Assembly: GCF_017114825.1 (NCBI RefSeq)
Contig: NZ_JADEVO010000006.1
Location: 62,001-126,000, forward strand
Source of the DNA: Pseudomonas gregormendelii
GTDB lineage: Bacteria > Pseudomonadota > Gammaproteobacteria > Pseudomonadales > Pseudomonadaceae
Direction of reading: 5' to 3'
Length of the DNA: 64,000 nucleotides
Of the stretch, positions 56,793-64,000 are shown in pieces. Below the pieces are notes generated by a model that saw nothing but the letters and a program-made list of their open reading frames with translations, had not been told where the DNA came from and ran no database searches. The position numbers and the translations under genes are program-made. How positions within the stretch are numbered: the first letter of the stretch is position 1; each line of letters begins with the position of its first letter.

Positions 56793-57182
56793 TTACTTGG
56801 CTGAAGTCAACAGTGTTATAAGTTCCAGATGTTTCAGAGGCTTTATCAGAAAACCTGATAGCGGTAATCCCAGTCTGATCGCCGACTGTGCAAGTTCGTC
56901 CAGTTCCACTGATGTCAGGCTACTGAGCAGTATCGCGCGCTTGATCATTCCCATGTGCGTTGCCGCTTCGATCAGTTGCAAGCCGCGCAAGTCGGGCAAA
57001 CATTGATCACACAACAGGACGTCGTAGGGTATAGGCGTCGAGCGCATCCTTTGCAGGGCGACCTCGGCACTGCCGGCCGTGGTGATGTGTTCGAAACCGT
57101 AACTTTGGAGCAGGATTTGAGTTGCTCGAAGTTGGAAGCCGTGATCTTCAACCAACAGGATGCGCAAGTCTGCTTCTTTCAT
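56793..57182 (-). CDS. Stand-alone receiver-domain protein
   Basis: 129 residues from ATG ending at 57182 (MKEADLRILLVEDHGFQLRA). Single CheY-like receiver: acidic pair in LVEDHG, phospho-Asp in VLLCDQCLPDLRG, Lys in FLIKPLK. No output domain. Beside the BvgA/BvgS-like pair, it may accept phosphate from the kinase Hpt as a sink or second branch; inference from position. Confidence 0.88.
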   Translation of the reverse strand: MKEADLRILLVEDHGFQLRATQILLQSYGFEHITTAGSAEVALQRMRSTPIPYDVLLCDQCLPDLRGLQLIEAATHMGMIKRAILLSSLTSVELDELAQSAIRLGLPLSGFLIKPLKHLELITLLTSAK

Positions 57183-57362
57183 CGGGATACTCACACTGAG
57201 CCGTCGAGCTGACGGAGGGTGATTATTTCGCAACAGATGGGAGCAATCGATCAGCCGGCGCGACATGCGCTGTAGGACGATTCGTCAGGCCTTGAGTGTT
57301 TCAGGGCTACTGAGGGCTGATCGGCCACACGCAGGGCGTAATGGGCGATCAGCAGGTGTCGG

Positions 57363-58079
57363 TCAGTGACTGGAACGACCGGTCATTTCAAGGGCCATTT
57401 CGCTGGCGTAGCTGTCGGTCATGCCGGCGATGAAGTCGATCATGCGCAAGAATGACGTATGCAACGGGCCGCGAGGGTCGGGTGCATTGTTGCCAAGCAA
57501 ATCCAGGATGCGCCGGCTCTTGAAGGACGGCGTTCGACCGTCGTGCTGTTCCAGCGCCGCACCGCAGAAGGCATTCAGCAGGATCTCCAGGGTCGTGTAG
57601 GCCCCGATCTCATGCAGGGTCTTGCGTTTGTCCTGGAAGATCTTTTTACGCGCCATGTCCTTGGCATTCAGCACGCAGCGTTTTGCCGGACCGTGCATGT
57701 GCTCCACCAGATCGCCGGGCAGCATGCCGGCCAGAAGTGCGTCCTGTTGCTCGACAAACGCCCGCGCGGCGGCGTTGGTCAGGTGTTCGATGGCTTTGCC
57801 GCGCAGGATCGCCAATTTGCGCCGCCGCGAATCCGCCGGGCCTAGCTGGCGGTAGGTTTCAGGCAGATCGTCACCCACCAGGTCCAGCAACAGCGCCTCG
57901 ACTTCCGCGTACTCGAGCAGCTCCATTTCCAGGCCGTCTTCCAGATCGATCAGCGCGTAGCAGATGTCATCGGCAGCCTCCATCAGGTAGACCAGCGGAT
58001 GGCGCGCCCAGCGCTGATCTTCAAGCTGCGGCAGGCCGAGTTTGTGGGCGATCTGTTCCAGTAACGGCAGCCCACTACA
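57363..58079 (-). pseudogene. dgt: dGTP triphosphohydrolase, C-terminal half only
   Basis: The Dgt-like frame runs from [20 protein letters not shown] through [20 protein letters not shown] to the normal C-terminus, about 237 residues of the roughly 440-500 expected. Upstream of about 58079 homology stops and a TAA appears at 58086-58088. The missing part includes the HD catalytic motifs, so this copy cannot be active alone. The junction coincides with the fall in GC content: the gene has been split by the island, and its 5' half should lie beyond the right edge if nothing was deleted. Confidence 0.88.
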
Positions 58080-58351
58080 GGCAATTTAGCAACCAAACTG
58101 AAAAGTCGCTATCTAGTTGATTTATATGAGTAAAAATTCAATTTCTGGCGTTTTTTCCAAATGCCAAGAGATCGTGACGCCAACGGTAGCGTTAGGGAAT
58201 GTCTCTAAGAAATCGCAGAAGATTGTCGTCAGGCAGCGAGCATTCTCGGTGATGGATAGGCAAGGTTAGGTACATTATTTCCATGGGGGAATTGCTGACG
58301 AGATCGATCATCTGCTGCTCAAAATCGTCAATATTTATAAGGTCTGGAGCA

Positions 58352-58424
58352 TGTTCCCAATTTGGGAACAAATGCTTGACGCTCTATCAAATCAAGGGTA
58401 ATTTGTTCCCAAATTGGGAACAAA
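58352..58424 (+). promoter_or_regulatory. Promoter bracketed by two perfect palindromic operators
   Basis: Operator 1, TGTTCCCAA-T-TTGGGAACA (58352-58370); operator 2, TTTGTTCCCAA-A-TTGGGAACAAA (58402-58424). Between them TTGACG (58376-58381), 17 bp and TAATTT (58399-58404), the -10 overlapping operator 2. Centres are 52 bp apart, about five helical turns. This is the layout of toxin-antitoxin autoregulation, most likely by the HTH-ImmA/IrrE protein two genes down. Confidence 0.85.
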
Positions 58425-58435
58425 AATACGTGATC

Positions 58436-58699
58436 ATGAGACTGCTAGGGCGTGACAAGCTCCTTCCCTTGAAAGGGAAAAGCGAGCAAATCGACAAATG
58501 GATTTCCAGTTGGGTTAGCGAGATCGCTAATGCCAACTGGAAAAGCCCCGATGAATTGATTGAACAATATCCCAGTGCTCAAAAGGTAAAGGAAGGACAC
58601 TTTTCGTTCTGTGTTTGCTCTTCCCGCTACTTTATTGAACTGACGATTGCCTTCGCTCAAGGCATTGCCATCATCACTGCTCCGATTAAAAAGCTATGA
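58436..58699 (+). CDS. HigB-like toxin
   Basis: 87 residues from ATG 58436 (MRLLGRDKLLPLKGKSEQID); the open frame extends upstream through the operator and is not used. Pattern of HigB mRNA interferases: WVSEIANANWKSPDELIEQY, PSAQKVKEGHFSF, SSRYFIELTIAF. The C-terminus stops early, without the usual T-H-x-x-Y-D ending thought to take part in catalysis, so it may be divergent or use another mechanism. Overlaps the antitoxin-like gene (ATGA). Toxin-first order as in higBA. Confidence 0.72.
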   Translation: MRLLGRDKLLPLKGKSEQIDKWISSWVSEIANANWKSPDELIEQYPSAQKVKEGHFSFCVCSSRYFIELTIAFAQGIAIITAPIKKL

Positions 58700-59907
58700 A
58701 TATTTTAGAAGCGAGAATCATTCGTACTGAACAACAGTACCAAGCGTACTTTGAAAAAGTACAACAACTAGTTCACTCTATGCCTAAGCCGGGCACTAAA
58801 GAAAGTGATGAGCTTGAATTACTTTCCATACTTATTGAAGATTATGAAAAACAAAAGTATCCAGTAGAAACCCCTGATCCTATAGACGCCATTCTATTCA
58901 GAATGGAAGAGAAAGGGTTAAAGCAAGCAGATTTAGTTCCATACTTTGGCACTAGGAGTCGTGTGTCTGAAATACTTTCACGCAAACGACCTCTCACAGT
59001 TCCAATGATACGAGCACTTGCAATAGGGCTAGGAATATCAACAGATACTCTAATAGGACTTTCCGAAATACAAAGCTCCTCACAGAAAGAGAGTATAGAT
59101 TGGAAAAAATTTCCGTTTTCTGAAATGGTCACAAGAGGTTGGATTCTAAAAGCAACCGAAAAAGCAAAAACAACCGCCGAAGACATAGTTAAAAGCTTTA
59201 TATCTGAAATGGGGTTGCAGGCAGGCGGTGCTTCATTTAGGAGAACACTTAAAGGTGAAGCAGCAACACCGACAACCCATTACACGCTTTACGCATGGGT
59301 AGCTCGAATTATTCAAAAATCCCGTGCAACACGTAAAAATACAAATTACAAAAAGGAATTGATAGATAACAGCTTCATTAAGGAGTTGTCACATTTAAGT
59401 AGATATGAGAACGGGCCACTGCTGGCAGTTAACCTACTTGAAGAGATTGGTGTGTCTGTAATTATAGAGCCGCATCTTAAAGGAACTATGCTCGACGGTG
59501 CGGCGTTACAAGATAGTGATGGGACACCTATAATTGGCTTAACCTTAAGATATGACAGAATAGATAATTTTTGGTTTACATTAATGCATGAAGTTGCTCA
59601 CATATGGAAGCATGTTGAGGATAATTCTGAAGCAATACTTGATGACTTAGAAACACCATCTGATGATAGGAGAGAAGCCGAGGCCAATAGAATTGCCCGT
59701 GAGACTTTCATCCCAAGAGCCATATGGAAAAGATCTGAGGCGTATTTGAATCCTAGTAAAGAAACTATACTACAACTCTCTCAGGAGTTGAGAATACACC
59801 CAGCAATAATCGCTGGACGACTGAGGCAAGAAAGTGGCAACTATAATCTGTTTTCTGACCTTGTCGGACAAGGTGAAGTAAGAAAACTTTTCAGATCTGA
59901 ACCTTGA
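58696..59907 (+). CDS. HigA-like HTH antitoxin fused to ImmA/IrrE metallopeptidase
   Basis: 403 residues. Residues 1-125 look like a HigA-2-type antitoxin (ELELLSILIEDYEKQKYP then HTH ADLVPYFGTRSRVSEILSRK). A linker of about 100 residues follows, then a COG2856 ImmA/IrrE peptidase (about 240-400) with zinc motif HEVAH near 300 and downstream EAEANRIARE. Family members cleave a repressor after a damage signal; here the repressor and protease are one chain, suggesting self- or partner cleavage to release HigB. Overlaps higB; 12 nt before the beta-family gene. Confidence 0.88.
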   Translation: MNILEARIIRTEQQYQAYFEKVQQLVHSMPKPGTKESDELELLSILIEDYEKQKYPVETPDPIDAILFRMEEKGLKQADLVPYFGTRSRVSEILSRKRPLTVPMIRALAIGLGISTDTLIGLSEIQSSSQKESIDWKKFPFSEMVTRGWILKATEKAKTTAEDIVKSFISEMGLQAGGASFRRTLKGEAATPTTHYTLYAWVARIIQKSRATRKNTNYKKELIDNSFIKELSHLSRYENGPLLAVNLLEEIGVSVIIEPHLKGTMLDGAALQDSDGTPIIGLTLRYDRIDNFWFTLMHEVAHIWKHVEDNSEAILDDLETPSDDRREAEANRIARETFIPRAIWKRSEAYLNPSKETILQLSQELRIHPAIIAGRLRQESGNYNLFSDLVGQGEVRKLFRSEP

Positions 59908-59919
59908 GGTATTTTTGTG

Positions 59920-61053
59920 ATGAATAACCAATACTTTCCAATTCTAAAAGCAAAAAAAGGTGAGCTAGAAGCTCTGAGCAAACTTTCGCCTAGCGTTCTT
60001 GCTCGTACCACACCAATTATCGAGCTTGCGAAGTTAGGTGGTAAGCAGTTAGAAACGGCTATAAAGCGTACTAATACACCTTTCAAAGAGTATGTTGAAA
60101 AATGCTCTCTTGCTGTGTCAAAAGCCACTCCAAACAAGCAGGTTATTGTTGATATTTTTCAATGGCCGGCGAATTTTACGGTGGAAACTGGCGAGCATAT
60201 TTTGAACTACAGCATCGACCAACTCGCTGCACAAGGAGTTATCCCTTGCCCGATCATAGGATATGACCGCTGGGAAATTGTAGAATACAAAGAGGCAATA
60301 AAGTCGATCAATCTTGGTGAGGGCCAATTCTTTAGCATTCGTTTAGATAGCGTGGCTCTCGAAGATATGCTCGACCCTGAATACTTCAATGAAATACTTG
60401 AAGATATTTCTGCCGAGACTGGATTAGATCCAGCCTCTACTCCTGTCATAATCGACTTGGCAGACATTTCGAATAAGTCTGTAAGTGATGCGATTGAAAC
60501 AATACAGCAAGCTTACGAGCATATGCGTTCATTGGGATTTACTTACATAATAGCGATTGGTAGCTCTATTCCAGCATCGGTTAATTTAGCCGTCAAAACA
60601 AAAGATTCTTCTGGGACTATATTCAGAAAGGAAATTTTAGCTTGGAAAGGTTTTTTGCAGGCGTTCCCCAAAGCAAGCCTGTATTTTGGTGACTATGGTG
60701 TTCGTAATCCTAGGGCAGCGGAGAACATTATTGCACCTGATATGAATGGCAAAATACGTTATACCATTGAAAACAGCTATTTTATAGCCAGAGGGCATTC
60801 GCTCAGGCAGGACAATAAAACGGCTCAAAATAACGTTTTGGCAAAAGCAATTGTTGATTCACATCACTATATGGGAGCCAGCTTTAGTTGGGGCGACTCG
60901 CGTATAATGGATTGCAGTCAGGGTCAATTTGTTGGTAGCCCGACCACATGGATTTCAATTGATACTAATCACCATATAAGCTCGTTAACAACTGAGATCT
61001 ATGAATTTACTAGCCAGCTTGCAGCAACACTTTCTCGAACTGAAAAGGCCTAA
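59920..61053 (+). CDS. Beta family protein (phage T4 beta-protein-like)
   Basis: 377 residues from ATG 59920 (MNNQYFPILKAKKGELEALS); GTG 59917 nearer the GAGGT site is an alternative. YFPILKAKKGELEAL, TPIIELA, TPVIIDLADIS, YFGDYGVRNPR and AKAIVDSHHYMGASFSWGD fit the beta-protein family, known from T4-like phages and bacterial accessory loci; no enzymatic role is established. Predicted alpha/beta (TIM-barrel-like) and soluble. Same operon as the toxin and protease. Confidence 0.8.
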   Translation: MNNQYFPILKAKKGELEALSKLSPSVLARTTPIIELAKLGGKQLETAIKRTNTPFKEYVEKCSLAVSKATPNKQVIVDIFQWPANFTVETGEHILNYSIDQLAAQGVIPCPIIGYDRWEIVEYKEAIKSINLGEGQFFSIRLDSVALEDMLDPEYFNEILEDISAETGLDPASTPVIIDLADISNKSVSDAIETIQQAYEHMRSLGFTYIIAIGSSIPASVNLAVKTKDSSGTIFRKEILAWKGFLQAFPKASLYFGDYGVRNPRAAENIIAPDMNGKIRYTIENSYFIARGHSLRQDNKTAQNNVLAKAIVDSHHYMGASFSWGDSRIMDCSQGQFVGSPTTWISIDTNHHISSLTTEIYEFTSQLAATLSRTEKA

Positions 61054-61059
61054 CCAAAA

Positions 61060-61092
61060 ATAGGCCCAGATATGCTTTTGTCGGGCCTATAT
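61060..61092 (+). terminator. Hairpin after the beta-family gene
   Basis: ATAGGCCC and GGGCCTAT pair over 8 bp around a 15-nt loop, seven nt after the stop. T-rich but no clean T-run. The rest of 61093-61372 holds no gene that I can see. Confidence 0.55.
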
Positions 61093-61372
61093 CTTATCTA
61101 GTGGGTATCCTGCTCCTTATTTGTAGATGTGTTCTAAAGGTTGGAAATTACCTCGTAGGGAACAGTCAACCACTGATTAGTGGGTATTTGTAGCAACCTG
61201 ATATGCGAGGATAAAAACGCCTTGGCTAACTCCATTGATTTAGGTATTGGTGGCAAGGTAATCTTCATTGTAAGTGTTATTTATTTGAATTTTATATGTT
61301 TTTAACTTTAAGGTAATGAATAAGACGGGTGCTGTTGGAACGGCTTGCAGATTTTTTTGATGTAGTGTTAAT

Positions 61373-61440
61373 TTGACATCATTTTGAAAAGAAGAGAAAA
61401 TACGAGGATAGACTTATCATCCTGATAAGCATATGGAGGT
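61373..61440 (+). promoter_or_regulatory. Promoter and leader of the AlbA_2-NACHT gene
   Basis: TTGACA (61373-61378) with GAAAAT (61396-61401) at 17-bp spacing. In the leader CTTATCA-TCC-TGATAAG (61413-61429) is a perfect 7-bp inverted repeat directly ahead of a strong SD, GGAGGT (61435-61440), 7 nt before the GTG start. The hairpin may be an operator or control translation. Confidence 0.65.
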
Positions 61441-61447
61441 GCTAATA

Positions 61448-64000
61448 GTGATTACAGTTGATGAAATATATTCATGCTTGCAGCAAGAAGAATCTCCAGT
61501 TATTGAGTTTAAGCGTGATTGGTATTGGAGTGACAGCACTCCTTCTCAAGAGCTTGCCCGTCAATGGGGCGAGCTTCAAAAGGATTTGATATCGCTATGC
61601 AACGCTTATGTTGGATACTGCGGAGTAAATAGATATCTGATTATAGGATTCAGCGAGACCGAGAAAAAAATACACTCGCTTGATTTATCTGTAATCAAAA
61701 AGCTAAAGGATTTGAAGGTTTTCAAGAAAGAGTTAATTGCCAAGCTCGAGAAGCTTGTTAAAAATCCTCCATTGAACTTGGAAATAGAAACTGTTCTGAT
61801 TGAGGGGCAAACGTTACTCGTTTTTAAAATCCCGTCTCCTACCTCAATCACCGAATTGAAGAATGAGCTGCAGACTAAAACAATTACAATAATGTCCGGC
61901 ATCATTATTGTTCGTAAAGGTCAAGAAGCAGACTCTGTTAGGGCTGCATCACCAGAAGAAACTAGCGAGCTGATTGCTCAGTTTTCATCCTATAAAGACG
62001 CACTCGCGAAACAGAAGCCTAAACAGGATGCGAAGCGTGATCGAAGTATTAAGAACACAGTTGATCTTTATATTGACAAGAATCGGAGTCTAAGTATTGA
62101 TGAGGGTTATCCAGTAATTGTTAAAGACTGGGGTGAAAATGTCCTTTTTGAAGTATTTAAACTCAAGCAGCAATTCTCTCCTCCGACCTACTTCCTCTAC
62201 ATTCACGAACACGCTGCTCAGAACAAAACTTACGAGTATATTCAAAAAAACAAGCTTATTGAACTTAATGCTACGCTGATTATTCTTACTGAGAGACCTT
62301 TGGATCTAAAGGATCTCGAACGTAGGAAAACCAATTTGAAGGCTCGCTTTAAAACGGATCACGTTTTCTTCATCGACGAATTTGGCTACAAAAATCTTTA
62401 TTCTGAACACATGCTGGAGTATCGGCCTTATCGCGTAGAGAACTATGTTGAGGGGGTCGCAGATATTGGCGGAGACGATAAAAAGAAGGCCCTTGATCAA
62501 TTGACGGATTGGTATGAGTCTGTCTCCAATCCATTGATGGTTATTAAAGGGTTTGGCGGAATAGGAAAAACAACGCTCGTAAAACAATTTCTAGATAGCG
62601 TGTATGATGCAAATGAAGATGCAGGGATTCTTTTTATTGATTCTAATGAAATTGTAGATGAGTTAATAAAAATCGCACGCTCAGATCATAGAATTGATGA
62701 TATCTATGATTTTTATCTTGCCCAAATGAAAAAGCGGGATTTTGATGGGAAGGGTTTTAGTAAAGAATTATTGAAGCTATCGGTGGATAATGGGAATCTG
62801 CTTATAGTTTTAGATGGCATAGACGAGGTGATTGCAAAGCTTGGGACTGGATTTGATGTTTCTTCGTTTATATCGTCGATATCTACAAGTTATACAACTA
62901 ATCTAGAAAGGACAAAGATTGTAATCACTTGCCGAGATTACTTTTGGGATACTCTTGAGTATAAAACGCAAATTGAAGAGATTACGCTCGAGCCTTTTAG
63001 CGAAGATCTGGCAAAAAACTTTTTTGAAAAATATTTCGATGGCGATCAAGCAAAAGTAACTAAGGCCTTAAAAATGGCCTCAGATTTCAGTCTCAATGGC
63101 GAAGGAAGTAAGGGTGAGCTAGTATACATTCCTTATGTTCTCGATATGATCGCTTATCTAATCAAGCAGCATTCAGAGTTTCGAGGTAATGAGAAGTCGT
63201 CAAGTCATGCAAGATTACTTGTCCACGCAATTCCGAACGATTTCTTAATCCTAAGTGTGTGTGAGCGAGAGGTTGAAAAGCTTGGAAACTTCAGCATTGA
63301 TAATCAGGTCGATTTCTTTGTTAACCTCTCTACTCAAGAAAATGGTTATGTAACTGACTATGATATCAAAAGTATCTCGCCATGTGAGATAGATGATCAG
63401 ACAATCGCAAAGCTTAAAGGGCATCCACTGCTTCATCATAATCAGGGAAAATTGAATTTCAGGTACGATTTTTTCAATGAATACTTTAAAGGTCTGTCTA
63501 TTTACAACTATTTCTTAACGCAGGATAGCCAACTGCTGAATGAAAAGCTTATAGAGCTAATAGGGTCTTATGTCAGGCATGGCAACCAGCTTTGCAGCAT
63601 CCTATGTAAGAAGCTAGAGTATAGTGAAGAAATCGTCTTCTTCATAATGGAAACCATTGAGCGTCTTCATGCTCTAGTTGAAAGTTCTGAGCCGTCAGAG
63701 AAAATCACGTATCTTTCTGCGATCTCGTCGAGTTTTATATTGAATATTGCTCTTTTAATGGAGTCTGGCGATATTAAATATGATATATCATCTGCAACCG
63801 AACTGTTGATGACGATATTTGGAGAGTCGTCAGAAGAAGTTAACGGTCTTGTTTTGATGAACGTAATTGCTGGTGAGTCTAAGAAGCTTACTTTTGACTT
63901 GAAGTCAAAAACCATAAGAAACTCTCACTTTGAGCGTTATGATTACTTCTGGGACTGCTCATTCGATGAAGTCACTCACTTTGTAAGCTCAAGCTTCTCC
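61448..64000 (+). CDS. Schlafen AlbA_2-NACHT protein (NLR-like), open at right edge
   Basis: 851 codons without a stop from GTG 61448 to the window end. Residues about 10-170 form a Schlafen AlbA_2 domain (ESPVIEFKRDWYW, LISLCNAYVGYCGVNRYLII, ADSVRAASPEE), a nucleic-acid-binding or nuclease fold. A middle segment (about 190-330) is unassigned. A NACHT NTPase follows: Walker A GFGGIGKTT at 368-376, Walker B LIVLDGIDEV at 452-461, TCRDYFW sensor, and helical NACHT-associated region with LNFRYDFFNEYFKGLSIYNY. The C-terminal sensor lies beyond the edge. Resembles bacterial NACHT antiphage proteins with the AlbA_2 domain as effector. Confidence 0.9.
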   Translation, partial: MITVDEIYSCLQQEESPVIEFKRDWYWSDSTPSQELARQWGELQKDLISLCNAYVGYCGVNRYLIIGFSETEKKIHSLDLSVIKKLKDLKVFKKELIAKLEKLVKNPPLNLEIETVLIEGQTLLVFKIPSPTSITELKNELQTKTITIMSGIIIVRKGQEADSVRAASPEETSELIAQFSSYKDALAKQKPKQDAKRDRSIKNTVDLYIDKNRSLSIDEGYPVIVKDWGENVLFEVFKLKQQFSPPTYFLYIHEHAAQNKTYEYIQKNKLIELNATLIILTERPLDLKDLERRKTNLKARFKTDHVFFIDEFGYKNLYSEHMLEYRPYRVENYVEGVADIGGDDKKKALDQLTDWYESVSNPLMVIKGFGGIGKTTLVKQFLDSVYDANEDAGILFIDSNEIVDELIKIARSDHRIDDIYDFYLAQMKKRDFDGKGFSKELLKLSVDNGNLLIVLDGIDEVIAKLGTGFDVSSFISSISTSYTTNLERTKIVITCRDYFWDTLEYKTQIEEITLEPFSEDLAKNFFEKYFDGDQAKVTKALKMASDFSLNGEGSKGELVYIPYVLDMIAYLIKQHSEFRGNEKSSSHARLLVHAIPNDFLILSVCEREVEKLGNFSIDNQVDFFVNLSTQENGYVTDYDIKSISPCEIDDQTIAKLKGHPLLHHNQGKLNFRYDFFNEYFKGLSIYNYFLTQDSQLLNEKLIELIGSYVRHGNQLCSILCKKLEYSEEIVFFIMETIERLHALVESSEPSEKITYLSAISSSFILNIALLMESGDIKYDISSATELLMTIFGESSEEVNGLVLMNVIAGESKKLTFDLKSKTIRNSHFERYDYFWDCSFDEVTHFVSSSFS

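Larger units (their letters stand above)
58080..64000. mobile_element. Genomic island inserted in dgt (right end outside window)
   Basis: From the dgt break onward GC content falls sharply (35% at 59581-59640), codon use changes, REP elements vanish, and all genes are toxin-, phage- or immunity-like. No integrase or transposase is visible in the part seen; it may lie at the far end. Between 58089 and 58351 I see no gene. Boundary placed where dgt similarity ends. Confidence 0.8.

Noticed and set aside
58283..58435. Longer N-terminus for the HigB-like protein
   Set aside because: The extension would translate through both operators and the promoter; ATG 58436 gives the family-like start.
58080..61447. 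Integrase or transposase for the island
   Set aside because: None found in any frame of the visible portion; if it exists it must lie beyond the right edge.
61606..63915. Minus-strand open frames of 60-100 codons within the NACHT gene
   Set aside because: Shadows of an uninterrupted 851-codon plus-strand frame with clear AlbA_2 and NACHT motifs.

Overview
The window reads as chromosomal DNA of a fluorescent Pseudomonas. The GC-rich core genes, the NAGGN osmoprotectant cluster, mnmC, rdgC, prc, htpX, the dense c-di-GMP and two-component signalling, and the many REP-type palindromes between genes all fit that genus. Almost everything up to about 58.07 kb looks like ordinary core genome. From there to the right edge the DNA is clearly A/T-rich (for example 35% GC at 59581-59640 against 72% at 48181-48240) and carries a foreign, defence-like gene set inserted into a broken dgt gene.

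Layout. 0-4.5 kb: minus-strand osmoprotectant cluster asnO-ngg-M42 peptidase, making and probably recycling N-acetylglutaminylglutamine amide. 4.7-9.7 kb: mnmC, polyphosphate:AMP phosphotransferase, a thiolase. 9.8-17.3 kb: a small DUF6316-like protein, an EamA exporter, fumC, a DUF2059 protein with BolA, trhO, a DsbA-like protein overlapping an ABC exporter. 17.4-22.2 kb: a PAS-GGDEF-EAL protein, a TenA/PqqC-like oxidase, a guanidinium exporter (gdx/sugE) behind a guanidine-II riboswitch, and a bile acid:sodium symporter homologue. 22.4-25.8 kb: rdgC, a duplicated tRNA-Val/tRNA-Asp pair, an FKBP lipoprotein, a YkvA protein behind an inverted pair of DnaA boxes. 25.9-32.2 kb: an XRE regulator/hypothetical/Sel1 operon, an EAL-CBS-GGDEF protein, prc and a quinone oxidoreductase.

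32.3-38.7 kb: a complete ABC importer (binding protein, two permeases, ATPase) in one operon with a cytoplasmic alkaline-phosphatase-superfamily hydrolase and a HAD hydrolase, divergent from a GntR/UTRA regulator, with two matching operator candidates. It looks like an organophosphorus (phosphonate-like) uptake and cleavage system. 38.7-45.4 kb: extradiol dioxygenase, tpm, htpX, alaA, msrB, a large palindromic intergenic repeat (about 0.9 kb), glutathione peroxidase with an OhrR-like regulator. 45.4-57.2 kb: a signalling block with a hybrid kinase, an AAA protein with msrC, and a minus-strand BvgA/BvgS-like pair followed by an HD-GYP protein, plus a lone receiver protein.

58.07-64.0 kb: the island. 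dgt keeps only its C-terminal half. Next come a HigB-like toxin overlapping an HTH-ImmA/IrrE protease fusion, then a T4 beta-family protein, all behind a promoter bracketed by two perfect palindromes whose centres are 52 bp apart. The last gene, open at the right edge, is a Schlafen AlbA_2-NACHT protein, a bacterial NLR-like architecture. This island is the most likely place for an undescribed system.
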